Under the pieces are notes generated by a model. That model was given only the letters and a program-made list of their open reading frames with translations. It did not search any database and was not told the origin of the DNA. Shown piece after piece: positions 8,567 through 17,636 of a DNA stretch of 51,424 nucleotides. Numbering within the stretch: the stretch's first letter is position 1; each line of letters starts with the position of its first letter. The stretch is from CAZKYX01 sp964557125 (GTDB lineage: Bacteria; Patescibacteriota; Microgenomatia; Levybacterales; GWA1-39-11). Location of the stretch: NCBI GenBank assembly GCA_964557125.1, contig CAZKYX010000007.1, forward strand, positions 1 through 51,424. Reading direction: 5' to 3'. The position numbers and the translations under genes were made by a program.

Positions 8567-9697
8567 ATGAAATTGGCAGTGTATTACCATCTTAATTTTG
8601 GGGGAGCAAAGCGTGTTGTTTATGAGCAAGTGAAAGGCTTGGTACAGATGGGGCACACCGTTGATGTATATAGTGTAAATTCTCAAGACGATGTTTTTTC
8701 TCCAAAGCCAATTGCAAGTTCATTTCATAATGAAATTTTAAATAGAGGTAATGAGGGGATTCCATTTGTAGGACGCCTTTTTACAGCTTTTAATACTTTT
8801 TTCCTTCTGCGAGAACTTAACAAAAGAATCGCAAGACAAATTGATAGGAAAAAATACGACTTTGTAATAGTTCATCCTGATAGATTGATTCAGGCACCCT
8901 ATCTGTTACGTTTTTTGAAAACTAAATCCATTTACTATTGCCAAGAGCCACTGAGAATTGCATATGAGTATTCGATGAGGCTTTCACAAGAAATATCTCT
9001 TGTCAAAAGATTCTATGAATCTATTATCAGAAAAATGATGCAGTATGAGGACAGAATAAATGTAAGGAGCGCAAGTTATACCATAGCAAGCTGTTATCAT
9101 ATACGAGAGCGAATGATTGAGGTCTACGATGTAATGCCGAAAGTAATATATCCCGGAATTGACGAAAAAGTATTCAAACCACAAAAAAATTTAGTAAAGA
9201 AAAACCAGATACTGTTTGTAGGAAGCACCACTGACCAGATTGATGGATTTAAGTACTTAAAACGAGCGCTCACATTCATTCCTAAAAAAATTAGACCCAA
9301 CCTTCATGTTCTCTCGTTTAAGAATAATAATAACGAACGTCTTAGTGATGGTGAAGTTGTAGCTCTCTACAATTCCTCTCTTTTGGTCGCATGTATGGTT
9401 AGGCTGGAAACCTTTGGCTTAGCTCCACTGGAAGGTATGGCAACGGGAATACCCGTAATAGCAACGAATATTAGCGGCCATAGAGAGACCATTGTAAATA
9501 ATGTAAGCGGGTTTTTGGTTGATCTTGATTCAAAGGAAATTGCAGAGAAAATTACTTACCTTTTGAGGCATAAAAGTATTCACAACGAAATGGGAAGGAA
9601 GGGGAGGGGTATTATCCTAAAGCATTGGACATGGAACAAAAGAAATCTGGAATTTGAAAAGTATCTGAAAACACTTAAAAAAAAGCGTAATGACTAA
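8567..9697 (+). CDS. Family 4 glycosyltransferase (GT-B fold)
   Basis: The 376-residue protein is a retaining GT4 enzyme. It begins MKLAVYYHLNFGGAKRVVYEQ (glycine-rich acceptor-side loop). The C-terminal nucleotide-sugar domain contains ILFVGSTT and ETFGLAPLEGMATGIPVIA, which holds the E-x7-E motif, followed by SGHRETI. I chose the ATG at 8567 because homologues start with this beta strand; an in-frame ATG at 8516 would add 17 residues that look non-coding. The 3' end overlaps the next gene by 8 bp, so they are coupled. Sugar and acceptor unknown. Confidence 0.87.
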   Translation: MKLAVYYHLNFGGAKRVVYEQVKGLVQMGHTVDVYSVNSQDDVFSPKPIASSFHNEILNRGNEGIPFVGRLFTAFNTFFLLRELNKRIARQIDRKKYDFVIVHPDRLIQAPYLLRFLKTKSIYYCQEPLRIAYEYSMRLSQEISLVKRFYESIIRKMMQYEDRINVRSASYTIASCYHIRERMIEVYDVMPKVIYPGIDEKVFKPQKNLVKKNQILFVGSTTDQIDGFKYLKRALTFIPKKIRPNLHVLSFKNNNNERLSDGEVVALYNSSLLVACMVRLETFGLAPLEGMATGIPVIATNISGHRETIVNNVSGFLVDLDSKEIAEKITYLLRHKSIHNEMGRKGRGIILKHWTWNKRNLEFEKYLKTLKKKRND

Positions 9698-11951
9698 TAA
9701 ACCTAAAAAGCTTCAACTCTCAATCATTATCGTTAACTATAAGGTCGAAGAAAAGGTGCTCAGTTGCATAGAGTCGATTTATTCTTCTGATTCCCGAATT
9801 TCAAAAGAAATAATTGTTGTTGATAATAGCCCAACTATTTCTTTAAAAAAGAAAATAGCAGCGATAAATAAGGATATTCAGTATATTCCATCAAAAGTTA
9901 ACGTAGGGTATGGGCAGGGCAATAATATTGGGTTCTCAATGTCGAAAGGCATGTACGTACTTTTTTTAAACCCTGATACAAGAATATTCAGCGGAGCCCT
10001 TTTATCACTCGTTACATTTATAGAAAAAAAACAACGCATTGGGATGGTAGCTCCTTTACTAATGAACATAAAGTCTTTTCCTTATCAACTGCAAGGTACG
10101 AAATTATTAACACCTTTTCGCGCATTATTTTCGATCTCGCTTTTAAATAAGTTCTTTCCGAATAATCCAATTAGCAAGAGTTATTGGAACATAGGTTGGA
10201 ACAAGACAAAAGTAAAGGAGGTTGATGTAGTACCCGGAACCGCCTTTATGATGCGCAGGGAAGTTTTTGAGAAGGCTGGGACTTTTGACAAAAACTTTTT
10301 TCTTTTTTTTGAAGAATTTGATCTGGCATTAAGAGTTAAAAGAATGGGTTACAAAAATTATATCTTGCCCGATGCAAAAATTTTTCATGAGTGGGGTGAA
10401 AGTACGAAGCAGTTAACAAATGTAAAAAAAATATTTTCAGAAAGTAGAAAGTATTATTTCACAAAAAACTTTGGGTTTGTGAAAGGAAATCTAACCAATT
10501 TTCTGTTAAGTATCAATCGTTATCAACTCATGTTAATTTTCATAGTGTTCATTGGTACTTTTTTAAGGTTTTTTCACTTATTTGAGAACATGGTCTTTAT
10601 TGGAGATCAAGGGTGGTTCTATCTTTCAGCATATAAGCTTTTAGTTGAAGGGGAAATACCCTTGGTTGGTATTCCCTCCTCAGTTGTATGGCTTTCTCAG
10701 GGTGCGTTAGCAACGTATTTTATAGCAACTGCCTTGTTTTTAGGAAAGCTGCATCCGGTAGCACCTGCAATCCTTTTTTCAATATTTGATGTTGTTACGC
10801 TCGTTCTCGTGTACATAATTGGAAGCAACTATTTCAATCGAAAAGCGGCACTTTTTGCTTCACTTATCTATGCAACGTCACCGCTTATTGTTCTAAGCTC
10901 ACGAATGCCATATCACACAAGCATGATTCCATTTTTTGCTTGCGTGTTCTTTCTTGTGCTTTTAAAAGCAAAGAATACCGCATTCGATAAGTTTCTTTTG
11001 TCTGTATTTCTCTATGGATTACTGTTGCAGCATGAATTGTCTAATGCAGTGCTTGCTGTGCCCTTAATTCTGGTTTTTGTCAAAAAAAAGATGGCACTTA
11101 CAAAAAAAAGGCTCGCGCTTGTATTTGGTAGTCTTCTGCTTGGCGTTCTCCCTTTTGTTATTTATGATATTACCCATGGGTTTATACAAACAGCAGGTTT
11201 TCCACTATGGATATTAAATAGAGTAAGGTTATTCTTTGGATTAACAGTTTCTGGAAATTCTACAACCGGTAATATTCCATTTGCCTTTAGCACAATGAGT
11301 CAGCAATTTATTACGCTGACGTATCCAACCTCCTCACTCATTTCACTCATAGTTACAATCTCACTGCTTTGTTTTTTCCTATATAAAGGAGTTTTGAAAA
11401 GGGATAAAAAATTAGCCATTATAGGAATGTGGCTTTTCATCCCTTTAGGTGCATTTCTTGTTCATGCAGCACCCGGCGCGGCCTACTTTCCCTTGATTTT
11501 TCCCGCCTTTTGTCTCCTGTTGGGATATGCTCTATCGTGCGTATCGCGTAAGTATCTTGCTTTACTGTTCTTGGTAGGCATACTTTCCTATCTAAATATT
11601 TGGTTTTTGCTAAAAAATGACTACTATATTTCGTCTGCTGCTCAAGAGCGAGTTATCCCATCAACTCACTACAGCTACGGAATAAGTTGGAAAACAATTG
11701 ATATGGCTGCTGTTGCAATTATTGAGGATTCAAAGGGAAAAGATTTTAGCATTACCGGAAAAGATTTTTACGCCATGTACGATTCAAATCTTGACAACTT
11801 AAAGTATCTCGTATTATGGAGAGGGGGTAGACTTAGGGAAGAAAGCAGTCTTGACTATTTAGTCTATCCTAAAAATTCAGAAATTAAAAAAATGAACAAT
11901 ACTATATATAAAGATAACTATTACTTAATCATTCGGAATGAAAAAAAATAA
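9690..11951 (+). CDS. Fused GT2 (rhamnosyltransferase-like) and GT-C/PMT-like membrane glycosyltransferase
   Basis: The 753-residue protein has two catalytic-type halves. Residues 1 to about 275 are a WbbL-like GT2 domain: LSIIIVNYKVEE, VVDNSPT, NVGYGQGNNIG, LNPDTR, PGTAFMMRRE and FFEEFDLALR. From about residue 280 there are about 11 membrane segments beginning FLRFFHLFENMVFIGDQGWFY, with GDQ in the first loop, as in PMT_2/ArnT-like GT-C enzymes. A cytoplasmic nucleotide-sugar transferase is thus joined to a membrane enzyme using lipid-linked sugar. It overlaps both neighbours (8 bp and 14 bp). Confidence 0.8.
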   Translation: MTNKPKKLQLSIIIVNYKVEEKVLSCIESIYSSDSRISKEIIVVDNSPTISLKKKIAAINKDIQYIPSKVNVGYGQGNNIGFSMSKGMYVLFLNPDTRIFSGALLSLVTFIEKKQRIGMVAPLLMNIKSFPYQLQGTKLLTPFRALFSISLLNKFFPNNPISKSYWNIGWNKTKVKEVDVVPGTAFMMRREVFEKAGTFDKNFFLFFEEFDLALRVKRMGYKNYILPDAKIFHEWGESTKQLTNVKKIFSESRKYYFTKNFGFVKGNLTNFLLSINRYQLMLIFIVFIGTFLRFFHLFENMVFIGDQGWFYLSAYKLLVEGEIPLVGIPSSVVWLSQGALATYFIATALFLGKLHPVAPAILFSIFDVVTLVLVYIIGSNYFNRKAALFASLIYATSPLIVLSSRMPYHTSMIPFFACVFFLVLLKAKNTAFDKFLLSVFLYGLLLQHELSNAVLAVPLILVFVKKKMALTKKRLALVFGSLLLGVLPFVIYDITHGFIQTAGFPLWILNRVRLFFGLTVSGNSTTGNIPFAFSTMSQQFITLTYPTSSLISLIVTISLLCFFLYKGVLKRDKKLAIIGMWLFIPLGAFLVHAAPGAAYFPLIFPAFCLLLGYALSCVSRKYLALLFLVGILSYLNIWFLLKNDYYISSAAQERVIPSTHYSYGISWKTIDMAAVAIIEDSKGKDFSITGKDFYAMYDSNLDNLKYLVLWRGGRLREESSLDYLVYPKNSEIKKMNNTIYKDNYYLIIRNEKK

Positions 11952-12369
11952 CAAAATTATCCCGCTTTTATTTTTATGCATTCTTCTTATTTGGGGTGCT
12001 CTTTCATTAGGGAGGACACTCTATAATTTTAGTAAGTTATATACCGAAGAAAAAAACTGGGTTTTTTTATCAGATGATGCTAAGAGACAACGTTTTTTTG
12101 GAGACCGATATGCAGTAATTCAATTTATCAAACAGAGTACAGCGCCTTCCTCAGAACTTCTGATTGAGATGAGTGAAAAGGACGTTTACGATGAATTTTA
12201 CTTTCTAAACATTTACTACCTTTTTCCCAGACGAGTTAAGAACACAACAGTTACAGGTCAATTTATGGCACGGGCAGGTCATGAAAGGGTAATTATAATG
12301 AAAAACGTAAGCGAGAAGATTTCTCCATTGCAAAAATTTGGAAAATACAGTGTATATATTAATAAATAA
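11938..12369 (+). CDS. Single-pass membrane-anchored protein, unknown function
   Basis: The 143-residue protein has one N-terminal hydrophobic segment (IIPLLFLCILLIWGALSLG) and a soluble part with DDAKRQRFFGDRYAVIQFIKQ and YFLNIYYLFPRR. The soluble part resembles the extracytoplasmic tail often found at the C-terminus of GT-C enzymes, here as a separate gene after a GT-C fusion. That is inference; no named family is recognised. It overlaps the upstream gene by 14 bp and shares one base with the downstream start. Confidence 0.65.
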   Translation: MKKNNKIIPLLFLCILLIWGALSLGRTLYNFSKLYTEEKNWVFLSDDAKRQRFFGDRYAVIQFIKQSTAPSSELLIEMSEKDVYDEFYFLNIYYLFPRRVKNTTVTGQFMARAGHERVIIMKNVSEKISPLQKFGKYSVYINK

Positions 12370-13679
12370 TGATGTTGTATATATTATTATTGTTGTCTAT
12401 TTCTTCGTGGCTTTTTGTTGGACTTTTGGTTCTCAATTTCTTGAGACTACTCAAAAAATTTTCAATTCTTGAGCTTTTGTCCTTGGCGTATGGCTTAGGC
12501 ATTGGATGTGTGGCTATGCAAATGTTTATGTATTCGCGCATTGGTATCTCATTCAATTTTCTTGCAATAATAGCCCCTTGGTGCTTGCTGTATGCATTCA
12601 GACCTTTTTCGTTGAGTCCTACCATTCGCTTACCCAAATTTGGAAAGATTGAGTCTGTATTGTTGTTTTCAATTCTGCTATTGTCTATCTTTGTAGGTTT
12701 TGAGGCACTTGTGCGTCCTCTTGTTTCATGGGATGGAATAGCAACATGGTTGATTAAGTCCAAAGCTTTTTTCATCGAGGGCGGGGTTAAGCCCCAAACG
12801 CTTATATACTTAAATGATGGGTATCCATTGCTTATGGGACTTGCCGGTGCGTTTGTATATAGCACATTGGGTGTTGTGAATGACAGGTTGGTGCTCATAC
12901 TATTTTATGGATTTTATCTAGCGGCCGGTGGTGTGGTATATTCTCAACTTCGAAAGTTACTTAATTTCAGGTATTCGCTTTTTCTTACCTTCCTGTTTTT
13001 ATCAACTCAAAATATTATTCGACATGGCGGAAGATACGAAGCCGGTTATGTAGATTTGGCTTTTGGTTTTTACCTATTGTCAGCCGTGGTAATTTTCACT
13101 CGCGTTTTAAATGAGAAGAAATTGAATATGTTTGTGCTGTTTATGCTGTTCTTGGGAATAATACCACTTGTCAAAGAGGAAGGTGTAGCATTTTCAATAA
13201 TCATGAGTTTTGTTGTTCTGTATTTTGTAATGAAAAAGAGTTTGCCGGCAAGATTTTTATACGTTTTGTTTTTATGGATACTACCGTTTTTTGACTGGCG
13301 ATTGTATAAATTTTTCTATCACATACCGACGAATTATTTGTTTAAAAATCCTCAGCTTATACCTGATAGATTTCCAATCACGCTTCAACTGATAGTTAAG
13401 GAATTTTTTAATATCAAGAATTGGAATTTGTTGTGGATGTCCTACATAGCTTCACTTTTTCTTATGGCTCGTAAAAGAGAGCATTTCATTATCTCATTTG
13501 TAATAATTGCCATGATAATAAGCTATATTGTTGCATACCTCATATCACCAAACGACCCTGCAAATCATGTTCCCAATACAATTGATAGGCTTTTGCTGCA
13601 TTTTGCACCACTTGGGATGGTGTCTATAGGCTTTGCGCTAGCAAACCTAAAAATAGGTGTTAAAACGCGTGTCAGTTGA
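12369..13679 (+). CDS. GT-C-like polytopic membrane protein
   Basis: The 436-residue protein has about 11 to 12 hydrophobic segments. The loop after the third segment carries VSWDGIATWLIKSKAFFIEGG with a conserved acidic residue, and a later loop has LVKEEGVAFS. Both are seen in uncharacterised bacterial membrane proteins of the GT-C/PMT clan. It lies in a tightly overlapping run of glycan genes. Function (polyprenyl-phosphate sugar transfer or glycan polymerisation) is inferred from context. Confidence 0.6.
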   Translation: MMLYILLLLSISSWLFVGLLVLNFLRLLKKFSILELLSLAYGLGIGCVAMQMFMYSRIGISFNFLAIIAPWCLLYAFRPFSLSPTIRLPKFGKIESVLLFSILLLSIFVGFEALVRPLVSWDGIATWLIKSKAFFIEGGVKPQTLIYLNDGYPLLMGLAGAFVYSTLGVVNDRLVLILFYGFYLAAGGVVYSQLRKLLNFRYSLFLTFLFLSTQNIIRHGGRYEAGYVDLAFGFYLLSAVVIFTRVLNEKKLNMFVLFMLFLGIIPLVKEEGVAFSIIMSFVVLYFVMKKSLPARFLYVLFLWILPFFDWRLYKFFYHIPTNYLFKNPQLIPDRFPITLQLIVKEFFNIKNWNLLWMSYIASLFLMARKREHFIISFVIIAMIISYIVAYLISPNDPANHVPNTIDRLLLHFAPLGMVSIGFALANLKIGVKTRVS

Positions 13680-13685
13680 TACAAT
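13680..13685 (+). promoter_or_regulatory. Leaderless -10 box of the methyltransferase at 13693
   Basis: TACAAT ends 7 nt before the ATG at 13693 and overlaps the stop of the preceding gene. It supports the 13693 start over the upstream in-frame GTG at 13657. Confidence 0.45.
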
Positions 13686-13692
13686 ACTAGTT

Positions 13693-14306
13693 ATGAGTAA
13701 ATACCAGGGGGTAAAAACATTAGAGGTGCTTGAGGGTGCTGACAACTACAATAGATGGATAGCGGACAAAATCCGTCCATATATTAACGGTAAAGCACTT
13801 GAGTTGGGAGCCGGAACCGGAAATATCTCTGCTTATTTCAAGGGTAACTCTTCTATTACTCTCAGTGACAACGATTCGGGATTAGTAAAGTTGTTGAGGG
13901 AAAAGTTTGCGAACTTAAAAAACATTAACTTTGAAGTTTTAGACATTGAAAAAAGCTTTCTATCTACAAAGTATACAACTGTCTTTTCAGTGAACGTTTT
14001 TGAACATATAAAAAACGACCTTGTTGCACTCAAGAATGTTAATGCGATGCTGAAAACTGGTGGAAAAATTGTAATGCTTGTGCCTGCTAAGAGGTTTGCC
14101 TTCAATAACTTGGATAAGGAGCTTGGGCACTACCGCCGATATGAGAAAAAAGAGCTGGAAGAGAAATTGCAAAAGGCTGGATTTGAAGTAGAAAAAATTC
14201 AATTCTTCAATATATTAGGTTTGTTGAGTTGGATAGTAAGAGATAAAATAAGCAGAAATGACACCCACTTAAAGCCTTATCAGGTAAAATTGTTTGATTC
14301 AATTGT
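13693..14306 (+). CDS. SAM-dependent methyltransferase, 3' end lost in assembly gap
   Basis: The visible 204 residues form a Methyltransf_23-type domain. It has DNYNRWIADKIRPYI, motif I ALELGAGTGNIS, LSDND, VFSVNVFEHIKND and GHYRRYEKKEL. This subtype is typical of glycan clusters and is often next to GT2 enzymes. The gene runs into the N gap before its usual last 30-40 residues. An open frame appears to continue through the N run into the next fragment, but that fragment belongs to an unrelated protein, so the two should not be annotated as one. Confidence 0.75.
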
Positions 14307-14406
14307 NNNNNNNNNNNNNNNNNNNNNNNNNNNNNNNNNNNNNNNNNNNNNNNNNNNNNNNNNNNNNNNNNNNNNNNNNNNNNNNNNNNNNNNNNNNNNN
14401 NNNNNN
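14307..14406. other. Assembly gap (100 N), probably larger in reality
   Basis: Exactly 100 N. The left flank is a methyltransferase lacking its C-terminus. The right flank is a GT2 lacking roughly its first 130-150 residues. The real gap is therefore likely about 0.5 kb. Confidence 0.9.
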
Positions 14407-14820
14407 GATTTTATTTGGGGTACTGCTTTAAAACATGGTGAAGTAGCAAATATTAAGATATTAAGACTTGCGCGAAATAGAACAGGTAAATGGAAGGGAA
14501 GGGTTCATGAAACATGGCGAATAAGTGGTAGAAAGAAGGAATTAAGAAATGTACTTGTCCATACACCTCATCCAACCATGAAAAGTTTTGTTGCTGAAAT
14601 AGATGCATACACGACAATGAGAAAAGAGGAGCTTTTGGAAGAGAAAAGAAAAGTACGTGCTATTGATATTGTTCTTTACCCAATAGGTAAATTTGTTGTT
14701 TGTTACTTCTTTAAAAAAGGTTACAAGGATGGGATTGCCGGATTTATCTATGCTGGTATGATGAGCTTGCACTCTTTTCTGGTTCGGGGTAAAACATATA
14801 TTTCGCAACATGAAGAGTAG
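14407..14820 (+). CDS. WaaE/KdtX-like GT2 glycosyltransferase, C-terminal fragment
   Basis: The visible 137 residues match the C-terminal half of WaaE/KdtX-like GT2 enzymes. They contain RLARNRTGKWKGRVHETW (the conserved VHE), then a histidine-containing strand VLVHTPHP, a helix ending in tandem basic residues, and a hydrophobic GYKDGIAGFIYAGMMS segment. The N-terminal GT-A domain lies in the gap. The reading frame is continuous up to the gap, so there is no sign of decay. Confidence 0.7.
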   Translation, partial: DFIWGTALKHGEVANIKILRLARNRTGKWKGRVHETWRISGRKKELRNVLVHTPHPTMKSFVAEIDAYTTMRKEELLEEKRKVRAIDIVLYPIGKFVVCYFFKKGYKDGIAGFIYAGMMSLHSFLVRGKTYISQHEE

Positions 14821-14911
14821 TGCGGGTATTCTTATATGGGTCGGGCTAGTGCTTCTTGTCTATTTAATTCACTTATATTGTAGATTACACGTATGTATTT
14901 CATTGGTTTAG
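14810..14911 (+). CDS. Possible 33-residue single-pass membrane peptide
   Basis: A short frame starts at an ATG overlapping the last codons of the GT2 gene and ends inside the first codons of the next gene. Its product is one hydrophobic helix (ILIWVGLVLLVYLIHLY) after a short basic start. The position suggests translational coupling, but a chance frame cannot be excluded and no family is recognised. Confidence 0.3.
   Translation: MKSSAGILIWVGLVLLVYLIHLYCRLHVCISLV
14881..14886 (+). promoter_or_regulatory. Leaderless -10 box of the GT-C gene at 14893
   Basis: TAGATT ends 6 nt before the ATG at 14893, the spacing seen at many other starts in this window. A possible -35 (TTGTCT) is about 19 nt upstream. 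Confidence 0.4.
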
Positions 14912-16446
14912 CAATAGGAGCTTATTCGCTTTTTATATTTGCCCTAGGAATTGTTGGTTACTTGACGGCGGTCCCTGTACTCATAGGTACTCTTATTGTT
15001 GTACTGGCCATTTTATGCGTGGTTTTCGCTAACAAGAGGTATATATGTATTTCAATTCCTAAAGACAGGCTCACTCTATTGATATGTTTCACATTATGTG
15101 TACTTGCGATTGTAAATTTAATTGGAGCATTAGGTCCTGAGTTAGCCTTTGATTCCCTTTGGTACCATTTGACCATTCCGAAACTGTATTTAGCTAATAA
15201 CAGAATTGAATTCATTTCTGGAAATCTACTCTATTATGCGCAATTACCTAAGATGGGGGAGATGCTTTATATTCCTTCGCTTCTTTTTTTGAATGAAATT
15301 GGTGCAAAGCTAACGCATTTTACATTCGGATTGCTATGCTGTCTTACTCTGTTTAATCTTTCAAGAAGCTTTTTAAGTAAGAAGTGGAGTCTTCTGGTTG
15401 TTTTGGTTTTTTACTCAAATTTAGTCGTATCTTGGCTATCAATTACCTCATACGTTGACTTAACGAGAACTTTTTTTGAAATTCTCGCATTTTCTTCTTT
15501 TTTCATGTATTTCAAAAAGGGAAAGACAAAGTATTTAATACTTTCTGCTCTTTTGCTTGGATTTGCGGCATCAGTCAAAGTTGTTGCGGTTCTAACGGTC
15601 GGTTTGTACTTGATCTTGCTTAAAAGCAGTCATAAAAAACAAAATTTCCTTAAGGAAGCTGTGGTATTCATAATTTCTTTTGCTTTACCGCTGGCTCCAT
15701 ATGTATTAGTATCGCTCTTTCAAACTGGTAACCCATTCTATCCTTTTTTTGAGAGAATGATTCCAAATTCATACTCACTTAGTCATTTTAATCCCCTATC
15801 GATTCTGCGCAGTATACTAAATCTGTTTCTTTTTTCTCCTGACCCCTTAAGCCCACTGTATGCGGCACTCATGCCATTTATAATTTTAAAAGCGAGACTT
15901 TTGTTCCGTGAGCAAAAAATACTATTTGTTGTCTGTGTAGTATTGTTGGTTGTCTGGTATATAACTCCATTTGCAAGTGCTCGTTTTTTTGTTCCGTTCC
16001 TTCCGGTTTTTTCCATTCTGTCAGTTCTTGTCATTTCAAAATATATGAATCGTACTCAAGCTCGGATATTTGTTTTTTTCATTTTTATCATTGCGCTCAC
16101 CACAATAGTGTATCGATTTGGGGCAAATAGCAGATATTTACCCTATCTTTTTGGGAGTCAAACCAAACAAGAATTTCTCCTAAAAAATTTAAATTTTTCT
16201 TTTGGTGATTTTTATGACGAAAATGAAGAAATTAAAAAAATGGTCGGAGAAAGTGAAGTTCTTGTTCTGAATTCTCATAATCTATATTACATTTCTTTCC
16301 CTTTTGCACATGAGAGCTGGAAAACACGTAAAATATATGAGTTTGTTGCAGTACAAAATGCCTCTCTCCCTGCACGATATTCGAATTACAGGGAAATCTA
16401 CAAAAATTTGAAAACCCGTGTTACACTTTACAAAAGTTATAACTAA
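14893..16446 (+). CDS. GT-C-like polytopic membrane protein (PMT-related)
   Basis: The 517-residue protein has about 11 membrane segments and a soluble C-terminal tail of about 90 residues. The first loop carries ELAFDSLWYHLTIPKLYL, a well-known pattern in uncharacterised GT-C/PMT-like bacterial proteins, in which the Asp is the expected catalytic residue. The stop codon shares a base with the ATG of the downstream O-antigen-ligase-like gene, so the pair is coupled. Sugar and acceptor unknown. Confidence 0.68.
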   Translation: MYFIGLAIGAYSLFIFALGIVGYLTAVPVLIGTLIVVLAILCVVFANKRYICISIPKDRLTLLICFTLCVLAIVNLIGALGPELAFDSLWYHLTIPKLYLANNRIEFISGNLLYYAQLPKMGEMLYIPSLLFLNEIGAKLTHFTFGLLCCLTLFNLSRSFLSKKWSLLVVLVFYSNLVVSWLSITSYVDLTRTFFEILAFSSFFMYFKKGKTKYLILSALLLGFAASVKVVAVLTVGLYLILLKSSHKKQNFLKEAVVFIISFALPLAPYVLVSLFQTGNPFYPFFERMIPNSYSLSHFNPLSILRSILNLFLFSPDPLSPLYAALMPFIILKARLLFREQKILFVVCVVLLVVWYITPFASARFFVPFLPVFSILSVLVISKYMNRTQARIFVFFIFIIALTTIVYRFGANSRYLPYLFGSQTKQEFLLKNLNFSFGDFYDENEEIKKMVGESEVLVLNSHNLYYISFPFAHESWKTRKIYEFVAVQNASLPARYSNYREIYKNLKTRVTLYKSYN

Positions 16447-17636
16447 TGTTTTTACTATTCTTATTGCTAGCTATTCTAATGCCTTTCGGAGTTTTGTTTC
16501 GTGTTTCTTTGATTGGAAATGCTGCTTTTATGCCCTTGGATGTAATTGTTGGGGCAATTGCATTAAGTGTTGCAGTTGGCTCTATAAAGAAAAAGTCCTT
16601 GCCTGAGCCAAGCCGTATAAGCAAAGCATTGTTGTTATTCGTTGGATTTGGATTAGTGAGCCTACTTATAAACGCGCATAATTTTTCATTAGAACAAGTT
16701 GTGGTATCTGCAATGTACGCATTACGTTTTTTGTGCTATTCATTGCTTCTGTTTGCTGCAATACATCTGTCTAGTAGGAATAAAAATAAGTTAAAGAACA
16801 TTTTTTTTGTAAGTGGTGCAGTCACGGTTCTATTTGGATTTGTTCAGTACTTTTTTTACCAAAACCTAAGAAATCTCTACTATTTAGGGTGGGATGATCA
16901 TTTGTATAGAATGTTTGGAACGTTTCTTGATCCCAATTTTGCTGGAGCTTTTTTTGTGCTATTTTTTCTTTATTCAGGATTTTTGTTAAGTAGGCAAAAA
17001 AACTTAAAGAGCAAAAGTGCTATTTTTCTTATTCTTACTTGCTTGATGACATTTTTTGCTGTGATTCTTACACATTCCAGAAGTGCTGCGCTTATGCTTC
17101 TGGTGAGTATTCCAATTGCTGGATACAGATTGGTTTCTAGAAAACTGCTACTTATTGTTGTTTTGTTGTTCGTTCTTGCATACGCTTTGTTTTCAAATAC
17201 CCATGTTGAGAATTTAAACCCTTTTAGGATCGCCTCAACAGAAGCAAGAATTCTCTCAGCAATTGATGGTTATACTGTCTTTTCCAAGAATATGCTCATT
17301 GGTACTGGGTTTAACACCTATCGTTATGCACAGGTTAAATACGGGCTAAAAAGCGAGTCAGGGGCTGCAATAAGCCATGCAGATGGAAGTACTGACAATA
17401 GCTTTCTGTTCGTTCTTGCTACAACTGGGATAGTAGGTTTTTTATTTTTCTTGAATTACTATAAAGCATTGATTTCAACACTATTACAGTCTAAGGTCAA
17501 GTACAAGTCATTTATAATTGCTATTGTGGTTGCTTTTCTTGTTGATAGTATGTTTATTAATAGTCTTTTCTATTCCTTGCTTCTTGCTTGGGTACTCGTA
17601 ATTGTGGGTATTTGTGGAGTTAAGGAGTATACGTAA
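16446..17636 (+). CDS. O-antigen ligase / polymerase family membrane protein (Wzy_C)
   Basis: The 396-residue protein has about 11 hydrophobic segments and the Wzy_C signature. It has LTHSRSAALML in the middle, followed after two segments by a large outer loop (LIGTGFNTYRYAQVKYG... HADGSTDNSFLFVLATTGI). Members ligate or polymerise lipid-linked glycans on the outer face of the membrane. It closes the plus-strand glycan run that includes the flippase. The 3' end overlaps the convergent gene at 17620 by 17 bp. Ligase and polymerase cannot be separated from sequence. Confidence 0.8.
   Translation: MFLLFLLLAILMPFGVLFRVSLIGNAAFMPLDVIVGAIALSVAVGSIKKKSLPEPSRISKALLLFVGFGLVSLLINAHNFSLEQVVVSAMYALRFLCYSLLLFAAIHLSSRNKNKLKNIFFVSGAVTVLFGFVQYFFYQNLRNLYYLGWDDHLYRMFGTFLDPNFAGAFFVLFFLYSGFLLSRQKNLKSKSAIFLILTCLMTFFAVILTHSRSAALMLLVSIPIAGYRLVSRKLLLIVVLLFVLAYALFSNTHVENLNPFRIASTEARILSAIDGYTVFSKNMLIGTGFNTYRYAQVKYGLKSESGAAISHADGSTDNSFLFVLATTGIVGFLFFLNYYKALISTLLQSKVKYKSFIIAIVVAFLVDSMFINSLFYSLLLAWVLVIVGICGVKEYT

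Noticed and set aside
12359..12898. 179-codon minus-strand open frame
   Set aside because: It lies entirely across the plus-strand GT-C gene at 12369, has no family pattern and low-complexity composition; a shadow frame.
13657..14820. Single 387-residue protein across the N gap
   Set aside because: The two sides belong to different families (methyltransferase and GT2); the frame match through N is chance.
11..17636. Recent horizontal transfer of the glycan region
   Set aside because: Gene overlap style, base composition by eye and leaderless promoters match the rest of the window; no mobile-element genes flank it.
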